A DNA stretch of 64,000 nt from positions 12,462,986 to 12,526,985 of the forward strand of contig JAVDOI010000003.1 of assembly GCA_032191485.1 (NCBI GenBank). Reading direction: 5' to 3'. Positions 1 through 13,400 of this stretch are shown one piece after another. The position numbers and the translations under genes were made by a program. The stretch comes from Leptoclinus maculatus (taxonomy: Eukaryota > Chordata > Actinopteri > Perciformes > Stichaeidae). Position 1 is the stretch's first letter. Each line of letters starts with the position of its first letter. The notes beneath the pieces were generated by a model. The model saw nothing but the letters and a program-made list of their open reading frames with translations, was not told where the DNA came from and made no database searches.

Positions 1-2627
1 CTGATTGACTGCTGTGCAGATTCATCAATTCATCAATTCATTTCATGTTAATTAAGTCGCTCAAAAAAAATCATAACCTCCTGTACAATTAAAGCAAGCA
101 GAGAGACACGAAAGCATCCGGAGAGGCTTCCTGTGCAGCAGGAGTGATAATTACACAGTTTTATGCATCCCTGGTTGCTACTGTAGATAATAGAGACATG
201 CAGTCAGTGTCAGGGAGGGTTTATAACTCAATCTGAGGTTTGCTAAACAAACAACGTCATCCTCAGGTAGATGGTGTTAATCTCAGCAGAGCAATATGCT
301 GCCATATCTAAAATCTTTCTGTCTGTGTTGGAGAGACTCCAAACTGTATTAAAAGCATGTTCCAAGTTATCCATCCAGTTTGGGTTGATCCTGGACCAAA
401 GAGGAGATGATAACAGGCCCAATAACCTTTCAGTCTACCGTTAAATGTAAAGCACAAACAGCTTCAACTCATAGCCTCTTCTTGCTGAGCGTGAGGCCTC
501 TCTAATGTCCTGCCACTCTTTTATTTTACAGGAACAGAAATACATAATTATACACCCACACACAGTATATGATGGTACTGTAAGTACACCCAAAATAACA
601 GTCACTGATATTTTTAGTGAAGGGCCTTATGGGCAACAGAAACAGACACAAACACATGTTTGTCAATTTGCATTTTTTCGTACTTTAACTTGCAATTTTA
701 GCATAAGTGCGTTCCCACTGACAAGTATCAAAATAATGCAGTGCACTGCGAGTACCCAGACGGATGGTGTACTCATATAACGGTCAAAACATTGGAAGTG
801 TGGGACACTGGACACCATCAATGGTCAAAACCTTTGCTACGCAGTGAAGAGGTAGGGGCCACCAATCTTTTGAAAATGGCGGCTAGCAAGCCAGCTAACA
901 GCAGCACATACATACAAATAAAAACAACTCATTTGTATTCGGGTCTAATTAAACTGTCAAGTGAGCAAACAAGCCGGCAGATATTCTGGCAGGCGACAAT
1001 CGTGGTCAATTATTGGCGATAATGCTCTGTCTGGATGCAATTTGCCATTAAAAAGAAAAAGCTGTGAAATGTTGCAATTGTCATTTTTTGGTAAGTAAAC
1101 AACAGTGTGTTCGTTTTGAGAACACTCTCCAGTCGAAATGTACATACTATGCACGTGTGTCTTAAAAATGAAATAGTCTTCTGACCAGCCAAAATGTCCT
1201 TACAACAACCACACACACCCAACTTGATTGATTACTGTGTATGGATTTGGTTAGTTGTCTGTTATCATTCTGTCAGCATGAGGATTATAGCCTCCTGGGC
1301 ATTTTAGGGGACAGCAAAGCCGCCGCCTGTGTATAGTATGGATGGGGGTGTATACGTTTACAGTATGGCTGCCTGTGTGTGTTTGGGTGTGTTTGGGTGG
1401 GTGCTGGGGTCCAGCTGAAGGAGGGAAGAGGTCTGTCTGACTACTTGGATTAGAGACAGAGCCTGGCAGGCAGATCATTACCTCACTGCAGTCTTAAATC
1501 TAAATTAACCAGGACTTAACTCTCGTACAAGACCTCTAATCTGCTCCATGGGGAAAGTACTGTTAACAGGCACACGGAGGGAACGAAGCCTGCGGGAACT
1601 AAAAACAGCACAAGCCAACTTTATTGCTGAGAAACAGTGTGAAGCTTGTTCATTTGTAAGTGAGCAAACTAAGCGCAGTTAGCTTGTTTAGAAGTAACAG
1701 CGAGAAACGTGATAGAGGCTAAACTTCAAGGATTGCAGTTTAATTGCTGCTTTGGATGTAACACTTGCTACTGAACTAAAGTACCGGTATATGGAACACT
1801 GCAATTAAAACTAAAGACGAGACACTCACAGTTATTTAGGGTTATTAATATTAAGTCCTGTTCAGTTATATTGTCTTTTGTTATTTTAGTTTTTTGTTGG
1901 TCGATCCAGCCCTTTGGTCCAGACTGAAATATTTCATGAACTATGCAATCTGGAAACCATTATACCTGTTAATCATCCGCATGTTACCATTGTCATTGTG
2001 AGAATGTTGCGATTCTCATTTAACTCTCAGTAACAAAGCAAATAAGCAAAAATAAAGGCACATTATTTATACTACCTTCTTCAAGGCAATACAACAACTA
2101 TAGTAAAGTCCCCTTGAAAAAGAAAATCCCTACTTGCATGTTGAATACAGCATCATCATTTTACACTGCAGGTTTTCAGCTTGACGACACTCAAAACACT
2201 GCAACAAAGACCTATTTGTCTTTCATACAAAGCCAGGTTCTACATTGTGTTTCTACTGTAAGTATGGATATGTATGAGATTTTCTATGTGGGGTATTAAT
2301 ACTGAACATTGAAGGAATGTCCTTTCATAGTTATCATGACTAAGACCACAATAGTGAGGATTCAGAGACTTTAAAATTAAGCTTTCCTTTCTACATCTGC
2401 TCCACTAATGCATCACAGTTCCACTAACAACACGACTATTATATAATGGCACAGCAGTTCAGATTCTCATAATCTATGCAACATCATCCAAGCTGCAACG
2501 TCCTTGATCCATCATGTCCAGATTGTGATAACTGTACTGAGCCATAGTGTTTTTATCTAACCCCTGACCCAATGATACACAGCTACTGTGTAATACTGCA
2601 GAAAGAGCTACAACTAAGCCCCACAAT

Positions 2628-2710
2628 GGGGGAGAGAGAAAGAGAGAGAGACAAAGAGAGAGAGAGAGAGAGACAAAAAGTGAGAGAGAGACAAAGAGAG
2701 AGAGAGAGAC
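2628..2710 (+). repeat. GA-rich low-complexity run
   Basis: Imperfect gagagagacaaagagag units; no other content. Confidence 0.85.
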
Positions 2711-4873
2711 AGCAGAGTAATGGCAATAATGCAAACCGCATTAATGTGCTTATGTTCTTAGCTAAATGTCCCAGTTGTGTGCAAAAAGCTCAATCTTATG
2801 CCAGGATGTATCCGTTTGCAGTGCTGCCACATTTAATTCACACACAACACTGCGGTAGAAAATACGTGACCTATATTCTGCATTTTCTTGACTGTGTGAT
2901 TGAAATGCGAAAATGTACGAAAATACATGTTAGTGACTGATTACATGTACTGAACAAAACATGAAAGAATGGTAAACCACATACATGCATGTTAACTTAT
3001 TACACTGAATATTTAGTTACTGTAATACTATACGTAGAGTGCATTTACGTAATAGTGTCATTCTGTATATCCATATTTCTATTACTGCCACTGTGGATTA
3101 GGGGATAAAGATAACAACCTGTATCATAGTGTGCAGTTTTTTTTCTTCTTAAATATCAATTGAAAAGAGGTTTATAGATAAAATGACAGGACCGGAATGT
3201 CTAATGTTTTTTTCTAATCCAGTGAATTACATATGTGAAAAATCTGAACACTTCTTGAGAAAACATCTAAAGGTATATCAGTGAAATTCAATGGATATAT
3301 CCTCTTAAAAACTGTGATTTTAGGCTGTATAAATAAAGTTGTAGGGATGCATGATATAAAACTATATCTAATCTAATCCAGATTGTGCATCCCCTTTCTG
3401 AAATCTACAACAAATTCAATGTTGAGTCATAAAGTGTGATTTATTTTGTTATTGTCTTTGACCATCGCAGCTATCAGTGAAGCAGGCTAAAGTCACGGTG
3501 CTGCTACCATCAGGTTTAAGGCAGGTTCTGGTGTCCCACAAGTTCAGGTCAGTTTTAAACAGCAGCTGCACATACTGTACATAAAACCTCATTGACCTTA
3601 TTTTTAAACCCCCCATCCTCTCCCTCATGATAACAAGACAGCCAGCAGAGCTGTTTGATCCCACACTTCTCATTCGGGACAGCAGCAGCGACCAAACCTC
3701 CCTTCCTCTCTCTCCATCTCTCCCTCATATCATCAATCCTGCCAGCAGAGAAAGAGAAGGGCACTGGCCCGAAAGACTGCCATTTTAGCCAGAAGCCATG
3801 CTGTTTTCAATACTTGTGTGAATTAAACATGTATGGAGTGCTTAGAGCACTGCTATTCAGAGATGCTCTATGTGAGGCTCCTGAGTGTTTAGAATAAAGA
3901 AGCTGCTCGGTGTTCACAAAGTGGGCTGCATCTCTGGCTTTGACTGAAAAGATGCGATCGGGGTGGGAGATAAAAAAAAAAAAAAAAAAAGAGGATCATC
4001 AAACCTGATCAGAGTCACAACTTCTGACACTTAACTCTCATACACACTAACAAAGAACTGTTTTGTTTGCAGTTTTGTGCCAAATAAAATGTATCCATGC
4101 ACACAATAACTAATCCAAAATAACCTAAATTCTCTAAATGACAGTTTGTTGCAGCCAGATTAAGATTACAGATTAGTATTTTGGCTCTGATTAAACAGGG
4201 AAAGATTTGCCCATCTGTGCTGCTGGAATATCACAACACTTTCTTTGCACACAATGATCGAACCTCGTTACCCAAAAAAACAGACAAGTGTATGTATTCT
4301 GAATCACAGCTCTCTCCATTTCATTCACCACAAAATGTTTCCATCTCCCTATTTTTGTTTACTTGCTGCCCTTGACATTTAACTTCCATCACTCATCCCT
4401 GACATATACTGGAAGTAGAAATGACCACACATACGCACACAAGTGTCGGTACAAACCTGACGGCGATGTGGCTGTAAAACAACCCTGAGTCACTGACACT
4501 CTGAGGGAGGCAGTAACGAAGCACTTGGAGCTGCTGTATGTCCATTTTGGTAAACAGGAAAACAACAACAGCAGCGGTTTGTCTATGACAAGAACTCCCT
4601 CTTGTGCTGCTCCGTTATCTTAAAAAACTAGAACTCATTCAAAGCAGTTTAATCCTCCTGCTGAGAGCCTGACACATACATTGCAAACAGGAGTGACGGC
4701 TGCACAAATAAAACAAAAACATCCACTTCAAAAATTGAGATCAAAAACATCCCTCAGATCTGAATTCTTGTACTGCTGCATTCGCTATGATGATCCATCC
4801 AGCAACAAAGAGAGGACTGAGGGACAGACTGGCAGAGATGAAGTCACTGACCAGCCTGTTGTCTGAAAGATGA

Positions 4874-4875
<2 letters not shown>

Positions 4876-4904
<29 letters not shown>
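4876..4904 (+). repeat. (GT)n microsatellite
   Basis: 29 bp of uninterrupted GT. Confidence 0.95.
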
Positions 4905-5044
4905 ATTGAACCTCTGTGCTATTGTCATTGTGTTAACCCAAGGGAGATTACCTCATATCCGTCTCAAACAGCTTTTACCCCCCTCCACACACACACTAAT
5001 GTTTAGTGAGTGTGTGGAGGGGTGTTGTTGGGGTTTTCTACTGT

Positions 5045-5064
5045 CCCCCCCCCCCCCCCCCCCC
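5045..5064 (+). repeat. C20 homopolymer
   Basis: Twenty consecutive C. Runs of this length are prone to sequencing error. Confidence 0.9.
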
Positions 5065-5404
5065 TCCTCTCAACTAGAGCCTGCTGTTGCCCTAGCCGCC
5101 AAGTATTAAGCACAGCCTGTATGACCAACCAGCGCTCCATACTGTGGCCAGCTCCTATCGATTGGGATGCCTTTTACCTCAGAGGACACATGTAGTGGGT
5201 GAATTTGTACAACACAGATTAACTGGAAGAGGTGTTCGTGCTAAATGTCCATTAACATCCACTGAGTAATTGACTTACTCCAACACTCAATCAAAATTTG
5301 ACGCACGAGATTTTGGAAGTCATCAGATTTATCGTTGGCCCGAGGGACTTTGTCCAGACTGTAGACCAGAATAATTAAAAATAGAAGTGTTACGCTGCAG
5401 TTTG

Positions 5405-5670
5405 TTTTGAGCGCTGTGGCTCTTCGGTCAGTCCACCACTTTGGTCTGGAGTGAAATATCTACTAGATGGATGCAATTATGCCATGACATGTATCTATGT
5501 ATTGATGTACCCTGACTGTTCCTCTAGCGCCACCATGAGGTTAAAAAACCGTAACCCCCTAACCATATCAGGTCAACATCAGCATATTAGCTGATCATTG
5601 TCATTGTGAGCATGTTGGCATCATGATGTTATCATTAAGCACAAAGCACCGGTGCTTCTCAGTACAGTCT
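5405..5670 (+). repeat. degraded percomorph repeat (GCGCCACCATGAGGTT type)
   Basis: Matches the recognisable order ccaccactttggtctggagt, gaaatatct, ctctagcgccaccatgaggt, and agcatattagctgatcattg. A further degraded copy is at about 1905-2035. Confidence 0.6.
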
Positions 5671-5875
5671 AACAGAGCAGCTGGTGTTTCTGTAAACTTT
5701 TTTATTGATATAGATATTATTATATTATATATATATATATAATATTACTAAACATTCACTATCGGTTGGGCTGTGCTCAAGCACAACAGCACATGGAGTA
5801 CTGGAATCAGAGTTGTCTCTTAAAACTAGTAGTGATGTTTCAACCAACAAGTCTTCCTCTGGAAATTATCAAAAC

Positions 5876-5977
<102 letters not shown>

Positions 5978-8850
5978 CCCAGGAATGACGGTACTCCAGT
6001 GTGAGGATGACAGAACATTACTCTTTGAACTTTGACTTCTCTGGTTCACTGGCCTCCACTCCAACAGCTGCCCTTATATGCCGCGGTGACAGCAAACAAC
6101 ACAAACCGCCACGGGGCGTGACAAGAAGGCACGCTGCAGCACAAGATGCCACTTGTGATTGGTTAAATGAGGGTCACAGACAACAGTGATTGGTCGCACA
6201 GGAGAGTCAGTCAACAGGGATTTTGTTTTTTCGGGGCTCACCATAACGCCTGTGGCAAGCAGCATTACCGTTGGCTCGCCTGTGGCTCTGAGTGCCCAGC
6301 TGGACTGCAGAACATTTCTGTGTCGCAGGCCGGACAAATGTTAACAAGCTCGATCTGTGACAGACGAGTCTCTGTCGTGCCCTGAGGTGTGGACACTTGA
6401 CAACATATAAAAAATGATAACATGCAATGATAAACTGCTGCGGGGCAAGTGATCACACTGAGCATCAAACGTGTGAATATGTGGATGTTTCTCCATGACC
6501 ATTATAGCTTTGTGGTTAAGAAAAACATAAACAGTCTCAATACTACGTTATAAGTTGTATACTTGAAACTCATTCAGTTATTAAGCTTTTCTTCACAGTT
6601 TACAGGTAAAATTTGGTCCCATGTAGAAATATGAATATCCGTGGGTCCCATCAACAAAATTAAATACTAAGCCAGAAAAAATGAAAATTCAAAAGATCTC
6701 AACTTTGTCCAGATAGTGTCTTAAAAGACAAAACCTCTCTAAGACCTTTTTTGTTTTCACAGACAGTTCCTGGGAACTACTCCACACGTTGAGAAATGCA
6801 CCCCAATCCCAATGTAAGCTGATGAAATAAACATACACACGACTGCAACAGCGCTGTACGTCAGAAATATGTCTCAGTGATCAAATTCAAGTCATTACAG
6901 AAAACATTTCCCCCCCAAAAAAAAATCATTTGGAAAAAACAAGAAAAGCTTCATAGTAACACAGATGTTTTTTAAGACAAAGAGTAGATGTACCCCAAAC
7001 TGTATTTCCTTGTGTTAGGGACTAAACACATTTTCTCATATAGCCTATATATCTATTCTTTATATTGCCCTGCAATTGTGTTATGTATTCACTGTGAAGG
7101 GGAGCTGACTGGGTTTGTTCATATATTAATATCTGTCATACAGAAAATGTAATTCCTGGTGTGATTACATCACCTCAAATCCTCAATATTGCGTTACTAT
7201 AAAGTGACGGTGAAAGAGTGAAAAAAAAAAAACCTGCACACTTTTATCAGGTCAAATTGTTAGGCTCTGAGAACAGAAATGTCGTGAAGAAAGGTGTTTT
7301 CACGATTGCGTTCCTAAAATTGATAATGAAAAATTAAAGGGGGTGATTAAAAAAGATATCAGTAATGTGGATAATATGATGGCTCATCAAGAAGAGGCAT
7401 TTATTGTTCATTACAGAGACCGAGTACAGTCAATGCATCTCGTCCCCATATTGGTTTTTATATCAATATTCAGTATCCATATATCGAATGAGACTTAAGG
7501 ATTCTTTGACAAATGGTTGACTAGGAATCATTGTCTTAATATAAGGAGATCATTTGGCGGTATTATATCCACAGTCAGCAGCAGTAGAGCCTCCCAGAGG
7601 GAAATCAGCATGTTGACCCCTTTAACGACATCACTTATTCATTACATATCTCTGCTGATACCAATTGTCCCTTGGGCTAATTCTCATGAACATACAGTAC
7701 AATATGGATAGCAACCCCCACTTCTTCGCACACCCCTCCCCCAACTCTGCTTCTCACTCCACCTTCCTCAGCGCTCTCCAGTCCCGTCACTAATCCTGAT
7801 CCTTAAAGGGAAACACAGCTTCACAGGATGCACAGACGGATACACCAGCGGCACGAAATGACAGAAGGAATACAAGACTTTCCACATATTCCATACGTTT
7901 CTGTGATTTCCATGTCAGTGTAGAATCTCCTGCAGATTTACTGATGCGTTTTGCTGGATTTGTCAGCTGAGGATGAGATGGACCTGAACAGCAATAACTG
8001 ACAGCTAAATGGGAAGAAATGATGATGATGGGTTGGTTTAGATGAAGACTTGAGCAGAGTTGGTTTTTCAGAAACCTGCAAGTGGCAACTTTAAGGTCAT
8101 GCTTTGTAATGTGTCAGTATGAGCAGTGCCTCGTGAATGATGAACATACTGTGAGAGAGGTTTTCCCTCTCTGTACTGTACTTTACAGTAGATTACTAGA
8201 GTGCAAGCGGTCAAGAGTAAACCTATGACGTTATCTCCTATGTCCCACTCGGCTTCACAACTGTATTTGAGCTCCAACAAATCACCACATCCCGCTGTAA
8301 TCTGCCAAGGCCATATTATACAGGGACCTTTCTATCCTCGTATCATCTGGTTTTTGATAGTCCCACTCAAGCAGCCATTCAGAGATTAGCGCTCCCGTTC
8401 TTCCTGTCTTTCTTTCTCACACAAGCAGCGAGTCAAATGGGATCCGTCCTGTGAACCACAGAGAGCAGCTGAGCAGACACACCGACAGACAGAGAGGAAC
8501 TCGTTCCTTCTTCCCAGGAAAAGACAGAACCAATGAAAGATTGCTAAAGGGTAACCAATCAGGCGTCTCTGCAAACAGCTGGCTCCAGAGAAAACACAGA
8601 CAGAGGGGTGGAAAGAAGGAGACAGACGAGTAGAGTTTTTCCTCTCCCATTTTCCTTGCTTTCTCTCCAACTTAAGCGAGTTGAGTTGTTATATAAAACA
8701 GAGCTGGTTCTGAACGATGTTCAGAACGCGACAGAAAGGAATACAGGTTTTCTCGCAAACAATCCTACAAATGCCATTTGAAGAAGCAAACTGATTCTCT
8801 GGTTTGAAAGATGAGACAGGCTTTAAACAGAAGCACTAGAGAGAGAATAA

Positions 8851-8880
8851 GCAACACACCCCAAAGCAACACACCCCAAA
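8851..8880 (+). repeat. 15-bp tandem duplication
   Basis: gcaacacaccccaaa occurs twice in a row, just downstream (in evl sense) of the MYSLDDF donor. Confidence 0.9.
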
Positions 8881-8914
8881 GTAATTTTGATGAAGAGGAG
8901 TCATGTTGCCTTAC

Positions 8915-8937
8915 CCGAAATCGTCCAGGGAATACAT
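8915..8937 (-). CDS. evl: candidate alternative first coding exon of evl (MYSLDDF)
   Basis: Minus strand reads cagcaacATG TAT TCC CTG GAC GAT TTC GG|GTAAGG, encoding MYSLDDF plus two bases, with A at -3. It ends in phase 2, the same phase as the ATG-AG exon at 12899, so both can join the same evl exon 2. As I recall, human EVL has an isoform starting MFAFEEFS before EQSICQAR; MYSLDDFG has the same pattern (hydrophobic, acidic pair, F). It is 4 kb downstream of the first promoter. Confidence 0.55.
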
Positions 8938-10061
8938 GTTGCTGAAGAAGACCAGTCTTCAGGCAAAAGGATGAAAGGAGGTATAAATGGGGAGATTATG
9001 GAGGAGAGGGGGAAGTGTCAGCCTGAGAGGAGAGAGCGGTTCACATGCTGTCCAACGCTGAAGCAAACTCAACCGTTCCCCTTCTTCACATCCTCCAAAA
9101 CGCTCCATAAAAATCCACTACGCCAACAGAGCAGACATCAGACTGAGACACAGAGAGAGTGGGAGGGAAGGAGAGAGCGAGAGAGATGAGGAGTGTTGCA
9201 ACAGAGTAAGGGAATGTAAGAGAGAGAGAGAGAGAGAGAGACGAACATGTGACCAGAGCAGACCAGTCACGTCTCTCCGCTCAGAGGATTGTGGAGTGCT
9301 GTCTTTCAACCTCCAAGGAATCTTTTCCACTGGATGAAAATTACATGTTAGCCTATATAGGAAACAGGAGTGCTTTCCCAAGCCGCCCTTCTATAGCGTA
9401 TAAAATTCAGCTTTAAATAGAATCTAAAGTGACAGAGTTGTAAAAGGTGCATATGAGCTATAACCTCTAATCCCCGTCTAACTATAGAGTGGGGAAACAC
9501 ACAGCAACACACTACTTCAGTCTACATAAAAGGACGCAACTTTCCAGCTCAAAATGAAGTGCACTGCAGGAGTAGATGTAATGATAACTTTTATATTCAA
9601 GCAACAACGGATTTAATTCATCTACTGTAACATTGGCGGTTTCCTTGTGGCTTTATCAGAATTTATCCTCAACCCAGTGGTCCATCTGGCTGAAGCAAAC
9701 TTAGATTAAGCCTCTTTGCCACAGCGAGCTGAGGTGTGGGAAACAAACAAAGAGCAATGTAGTACACAAAAAAGATTAGGGGGCTTTATGGGGTTTAGAA
9801 AATGGTAAGAAACATGCAACAGACCCTGGAAGGTCAGTAAAATACAACAAAATCTTATTTTTTCCCAAACAGGGCTTGTATGAAGTAGGGTACAGGAACA
9901 TGCATCAAAAATGTGTAGCTGGTAACGCTGCAGAAGCTCATGTACGTCTTTGGCAATGTACGGCCAAGGCCTACATTGAAAAATTGTGTAAATGTGTACG
10001 GGGGAAGTAAACTGGATTTGATTAATAAACATATAATACTGCTTAACATTACTGCAGTTTT

Positions 10062-10089
10062 ACAAGCGTGTCGGAGAACTACGGTGGCC
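10062..10089 (+). repeat. interspersed-repeat end, inverted relative to 10405-10432
   Basis: acaagcgtgtcggagaacta and the following cggtggcc match the reverse complement of 10405-10432 at 25 of 28 positions. I recognise the motif from a common percomorph intronic repeat. Confidence 0.7.
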
Positions 10090-10334
10090 TTGAGGTAACC
10101 GTGAATAGGACCCGATTCTTAGTTTCAGGTGATTAAACACTACTGACATTGTTTACATATTGTTTGATCAGAAAGTGTCAGATTAAAAGGTGTAGCATTT
10201 CAGTGGATCTATTGGCAGAAATTGAATAAAATATATATATATGTTTTATTTAGTGTGAAATAACCTGAAAATAAGAATTGTTTTTGTTGCCTTAGAATCC
10301 GTTTATATCTACATATGCCTCATCTTAACAAAGC

Positions 10335-10495
10335 CGGCCGCCAGGTTTCTACAGTAGCCCAGAAGGGACAAATCGAGCACTGCCTCTAGATAGGGCCAGA
10401 CTTCGGCCACCGTAGTTTTCCTACACGCTTGGCACACAGGAGAGGTTTCAGTTTCACCGCTAGTTGCTGCCAAATCCTTCACACTAGACAAGAAT
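10335..10495 (+). repeat. common percomorph interspersed repeat copy
   Basis: Contains tctacagtagcccagaa, ggccaccgtagttttcctac, acgcttgg and, further on, a caccgctagttgctgccaaat-like stretch ending near cacactagac. This order is that of a repeat often seen in spiny-rayed fish introns. The open frame across it on the minus strand (10309-10491) is repeat-derived. Confidence 0.6.
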
Positions 10496-11011
10496 TTTTT
10501 GCCAGTTTTAGACTATTTAATTCAGGCAAAGTTGTGTTTATACTTTGGCTTCGTTTGTTCAGAAGCCAGATTTGTGCAGATTCTTACAGAAAGACATGTT
10601 TTGTTCTGAAATTCAGGTATCATATCAGTACAAAGATTTGTGAACAGTCCCCAGACCAATGTAATTCTGATTTAGTGACTTCAGAAGTCTTTTTCATTCA
10701 CCTGCCCTTACCTGCTCTCCCTGAAAGGCTGTTTCAATGAAACCCTGGAGAATGTGAGTGTTGTGGCAATACGTGGTGACGCCGGCTCACGTGGAGCTGC
10801 TCTCTGATCAGGGCAGGCAGCAGCAGCAGCCTGCAGTAAGATGCATAACTCAGCGTTTTCCCTTCCAGACACTGCACTCGCTCATTATACCTTTCCTGGG
10901 ATGAATCACCACAACAAGCAGCTTCAGAAATCATCCTGCATTAATAGTACAGGACGGACGCCTCGCTTTTTTCCCTCTTTCCCAGTTTCTCTCACAACCC
11001 ACTCTACCTCT

Positions 11012-11163
<152 letters not shown>

Positions 11164-11280
11164 GCCAACAAAATGACAGCAGCCAGTCTGAAAAGGAGGA
11201 CAGGGACGAAGCATTGCATAATAAAACCACTACTGTTACTGGACTAAAAAAAACTAAGCCACACTCACATATTTGTGCAT

Positions 11281-11387
<107 letters not shown>

Positions 11388-11821
11388 TAACCCTTACATA
11401 AATGCAGCAATGGAAGCAGTGACGCTGAACAAATTATCTCATTGAATTAGATCTTCTTCTTCTTTCCTCTGCAAAAAGAAGAGCCAGGTCACCCTGTTGT
11501 TGCTTTGTGGAGATTTAAGACTTCCCTTTTGGGCTTGAATCAAAGAGCAGATCTGCCTCTGGCAACAACACACACACAGGATGGGACGCAAGCAGCACAG
11601 CTTTGCAGAAAAGAGGAAGATATGAATCTTACATGTTTACAGTCTGAGAGCAAAACAGTTCAGCTGCTGGCTTTGAGTTGTTATGGGAAGGGGTTAGTTA
11701 CTTCAAACTAGATATCCAGATGTGAGAGCCCCCACGGCTTTCTCTTTTTACCGTTATTCCCTTTCTCTCCCCTTTTCCTCTTTGAAGCGAGTAGCACCAC
11801 ATCTACAACACACCCAGACAG

Positions 11822-11822
<1 letters not shown>

Positions 11823-11909
<87 letters not shown>
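11823..11909 (+). repeat. (CA)n microsatellite
   Basis: 87 bp uninterrupted. Confidence 0.97.
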
Positions 11910-11912
<3 letters not shown>

Positions 11913-12558
11913 GACAAACACCGGTAGCTACAGCAAAAAGGAAAGAGAGTGCACAGTGTCTGAGGAGAGCCGTCAGAATAAATCTAAAGCCATACAACAG
12001 AATGGTGCAGGCTGCAGCTACGGAGACACTGAGGAGTCAAACTAAAGGCAGCAGGGGGAAATATAAAAAGGACTGTTTCATAAATAGAACAAAATAGACA
12101 GACTGCTGCTGGAACATTGTTGCCCTCGGCGCATATCAGCGCATATCTGCATACCAACATTAGCAGGGAAAGGCTCAAAATAACACCGACAGGCTTGGAT
12201 ATACAATGGGGATTTACACAGCAGATACATTTCCCATAGGCTGGGTATGTGTGGATCCGTCATAGAGTAAGTAGGCTTATAGGTGTCTGTGAGGAAGGGG
12301 GGGTGGAGGGTCTGATAACCTGCCTGGCAACCACCAGAATAAACACCCTCCTCCTCCAGCGATGGATATATGCACCCTCACTCATCCTATTTCCAGCCTC
12401 CTACAGCCGGTCACACACGGGCCGGTGCATCAGTCACATTCAACCGTTTTATTTCAACCAGGTGCACCGGAGGAACACACGATGCTGTCGTTCCCATGAC
12501 AACATTAGCCTGGCTCAAATCCTGCACTCACTGGGCGGGTCCGGTGGTGAAAACAGAG

Positions 12559-12602
12559 GTAAACAGAGGGGTAAACAGAGGGGTAAACAGAGGGGTAAAC
12601 AG
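12559..12602 (+). repeat. 12-bp minisatellite, about 3.7 units
   Basis: Perfect tandem gtaaacagaggg units in the presumed evl intron, 300 bp downstream of the ATG-AG exon. Confidence 0.95.
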
Positions 12603-12829
12603 CCCAATTCATATGCATTGACCGCCTTGTGCACTGGGGGTGTACAGCGAATGGTAAAGGACGCCGCCTCTATGGAGCTGAGGCCCGGTAGGTGGGCCCC
12701 TGGATGCTCACAATACTGTCTCTAGGAGACAATAAGACAATACAATGTCCAAGACGCTGCAGTCCCTCGCCACATTATTAGCCGTTGAATATTCTTGCAA
12801 GATAAATGTATAAATGCAGTCGTGGGCTG

Positions 12830-13400
12830 GAGGCTTAGTGTCGGTGCGCATCTGTCATGACGCGTCAAACAGAGCGCATGGTGCTGGCCGCCGCTTACCT
12901 CATTCTCTCGTCTTTTATTCACCCGGAGATGATGGCACTGACGAGGCCGACTAAAAGAACCAACAGTCCGCTTTATTGTTCTGTAAACACAGCCAGGAGA
13001 GGCTTGAAATCAGCACCACCTGCTTCCACTTTGTGTCCCTTTATGCGCGTCTGTAACAATAATACAGGCTGATGATGAGCGGTGTTGCAGACACGCTAAG
13101 CGAGGACACGAGCGTTTTCTCCCATCCGCTTTGTGCTCCGTTGTCTCAGCTCTCCACGCGCGCCGCTGCGTATCCTTAAGTCCATGTTCAGCCGGGGCTC
13201 GTGCTCGGTAGAAGACGGTGAACGGTGGTCTTCAGCCGCCGCTTCCCTCACGCCATATCTTCTTCTCCATTCGGAGTGTTTTGGTGAGGTGGAGAGATTA
13301 TGGGGGAAATGCTAATGTATGTGTGGAGGACGAGAGGAGGGGGGTGGGGGCACACCGGCTCAATGCTGCCCACCTGCGGCGAAGACGCACACGTGCAGCC
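12830..13400 (-). promoter_or_regulatory. CpG-rich block, candidate evl promoter/5' UTR
   Basis: This stretch is far richer in CpG than the rest of the window (for example 13075-13260 with cacgcgcgccgctgcg, and 12836-12895). It surrounds the ATG-AG exon and lies 1.8 kb beyond the eml1 poly(A) signal. Transcription start not located. Confidence 0.5.
12899..12903 (-). CDS. evl: candidate evl first coding exon (ATG-AG then donor)
   Basis: Minus strand reads gagagaATGAG|GTAAGC. Ena/VASP genes begin with a tiny coding piece, ATG AG, whose serine codon is finished by exon 2 (M-S-E-Q-S-I-C in EVL). The A at -3, the strong donor, the surrounding CpG-rich block and the position just downstream of eml1 in the same orientation, as EVL follows EML1 in human, all fit. 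The coding part is only five bases, so the call rests on context. Confidence 0.55.

Noticed and set aside
10309..10491. 60-residue minus-strand frame (CQACRKTTVAEVWPYLEA)
   Set aside because: It is the translation of a common interspersed repeat.
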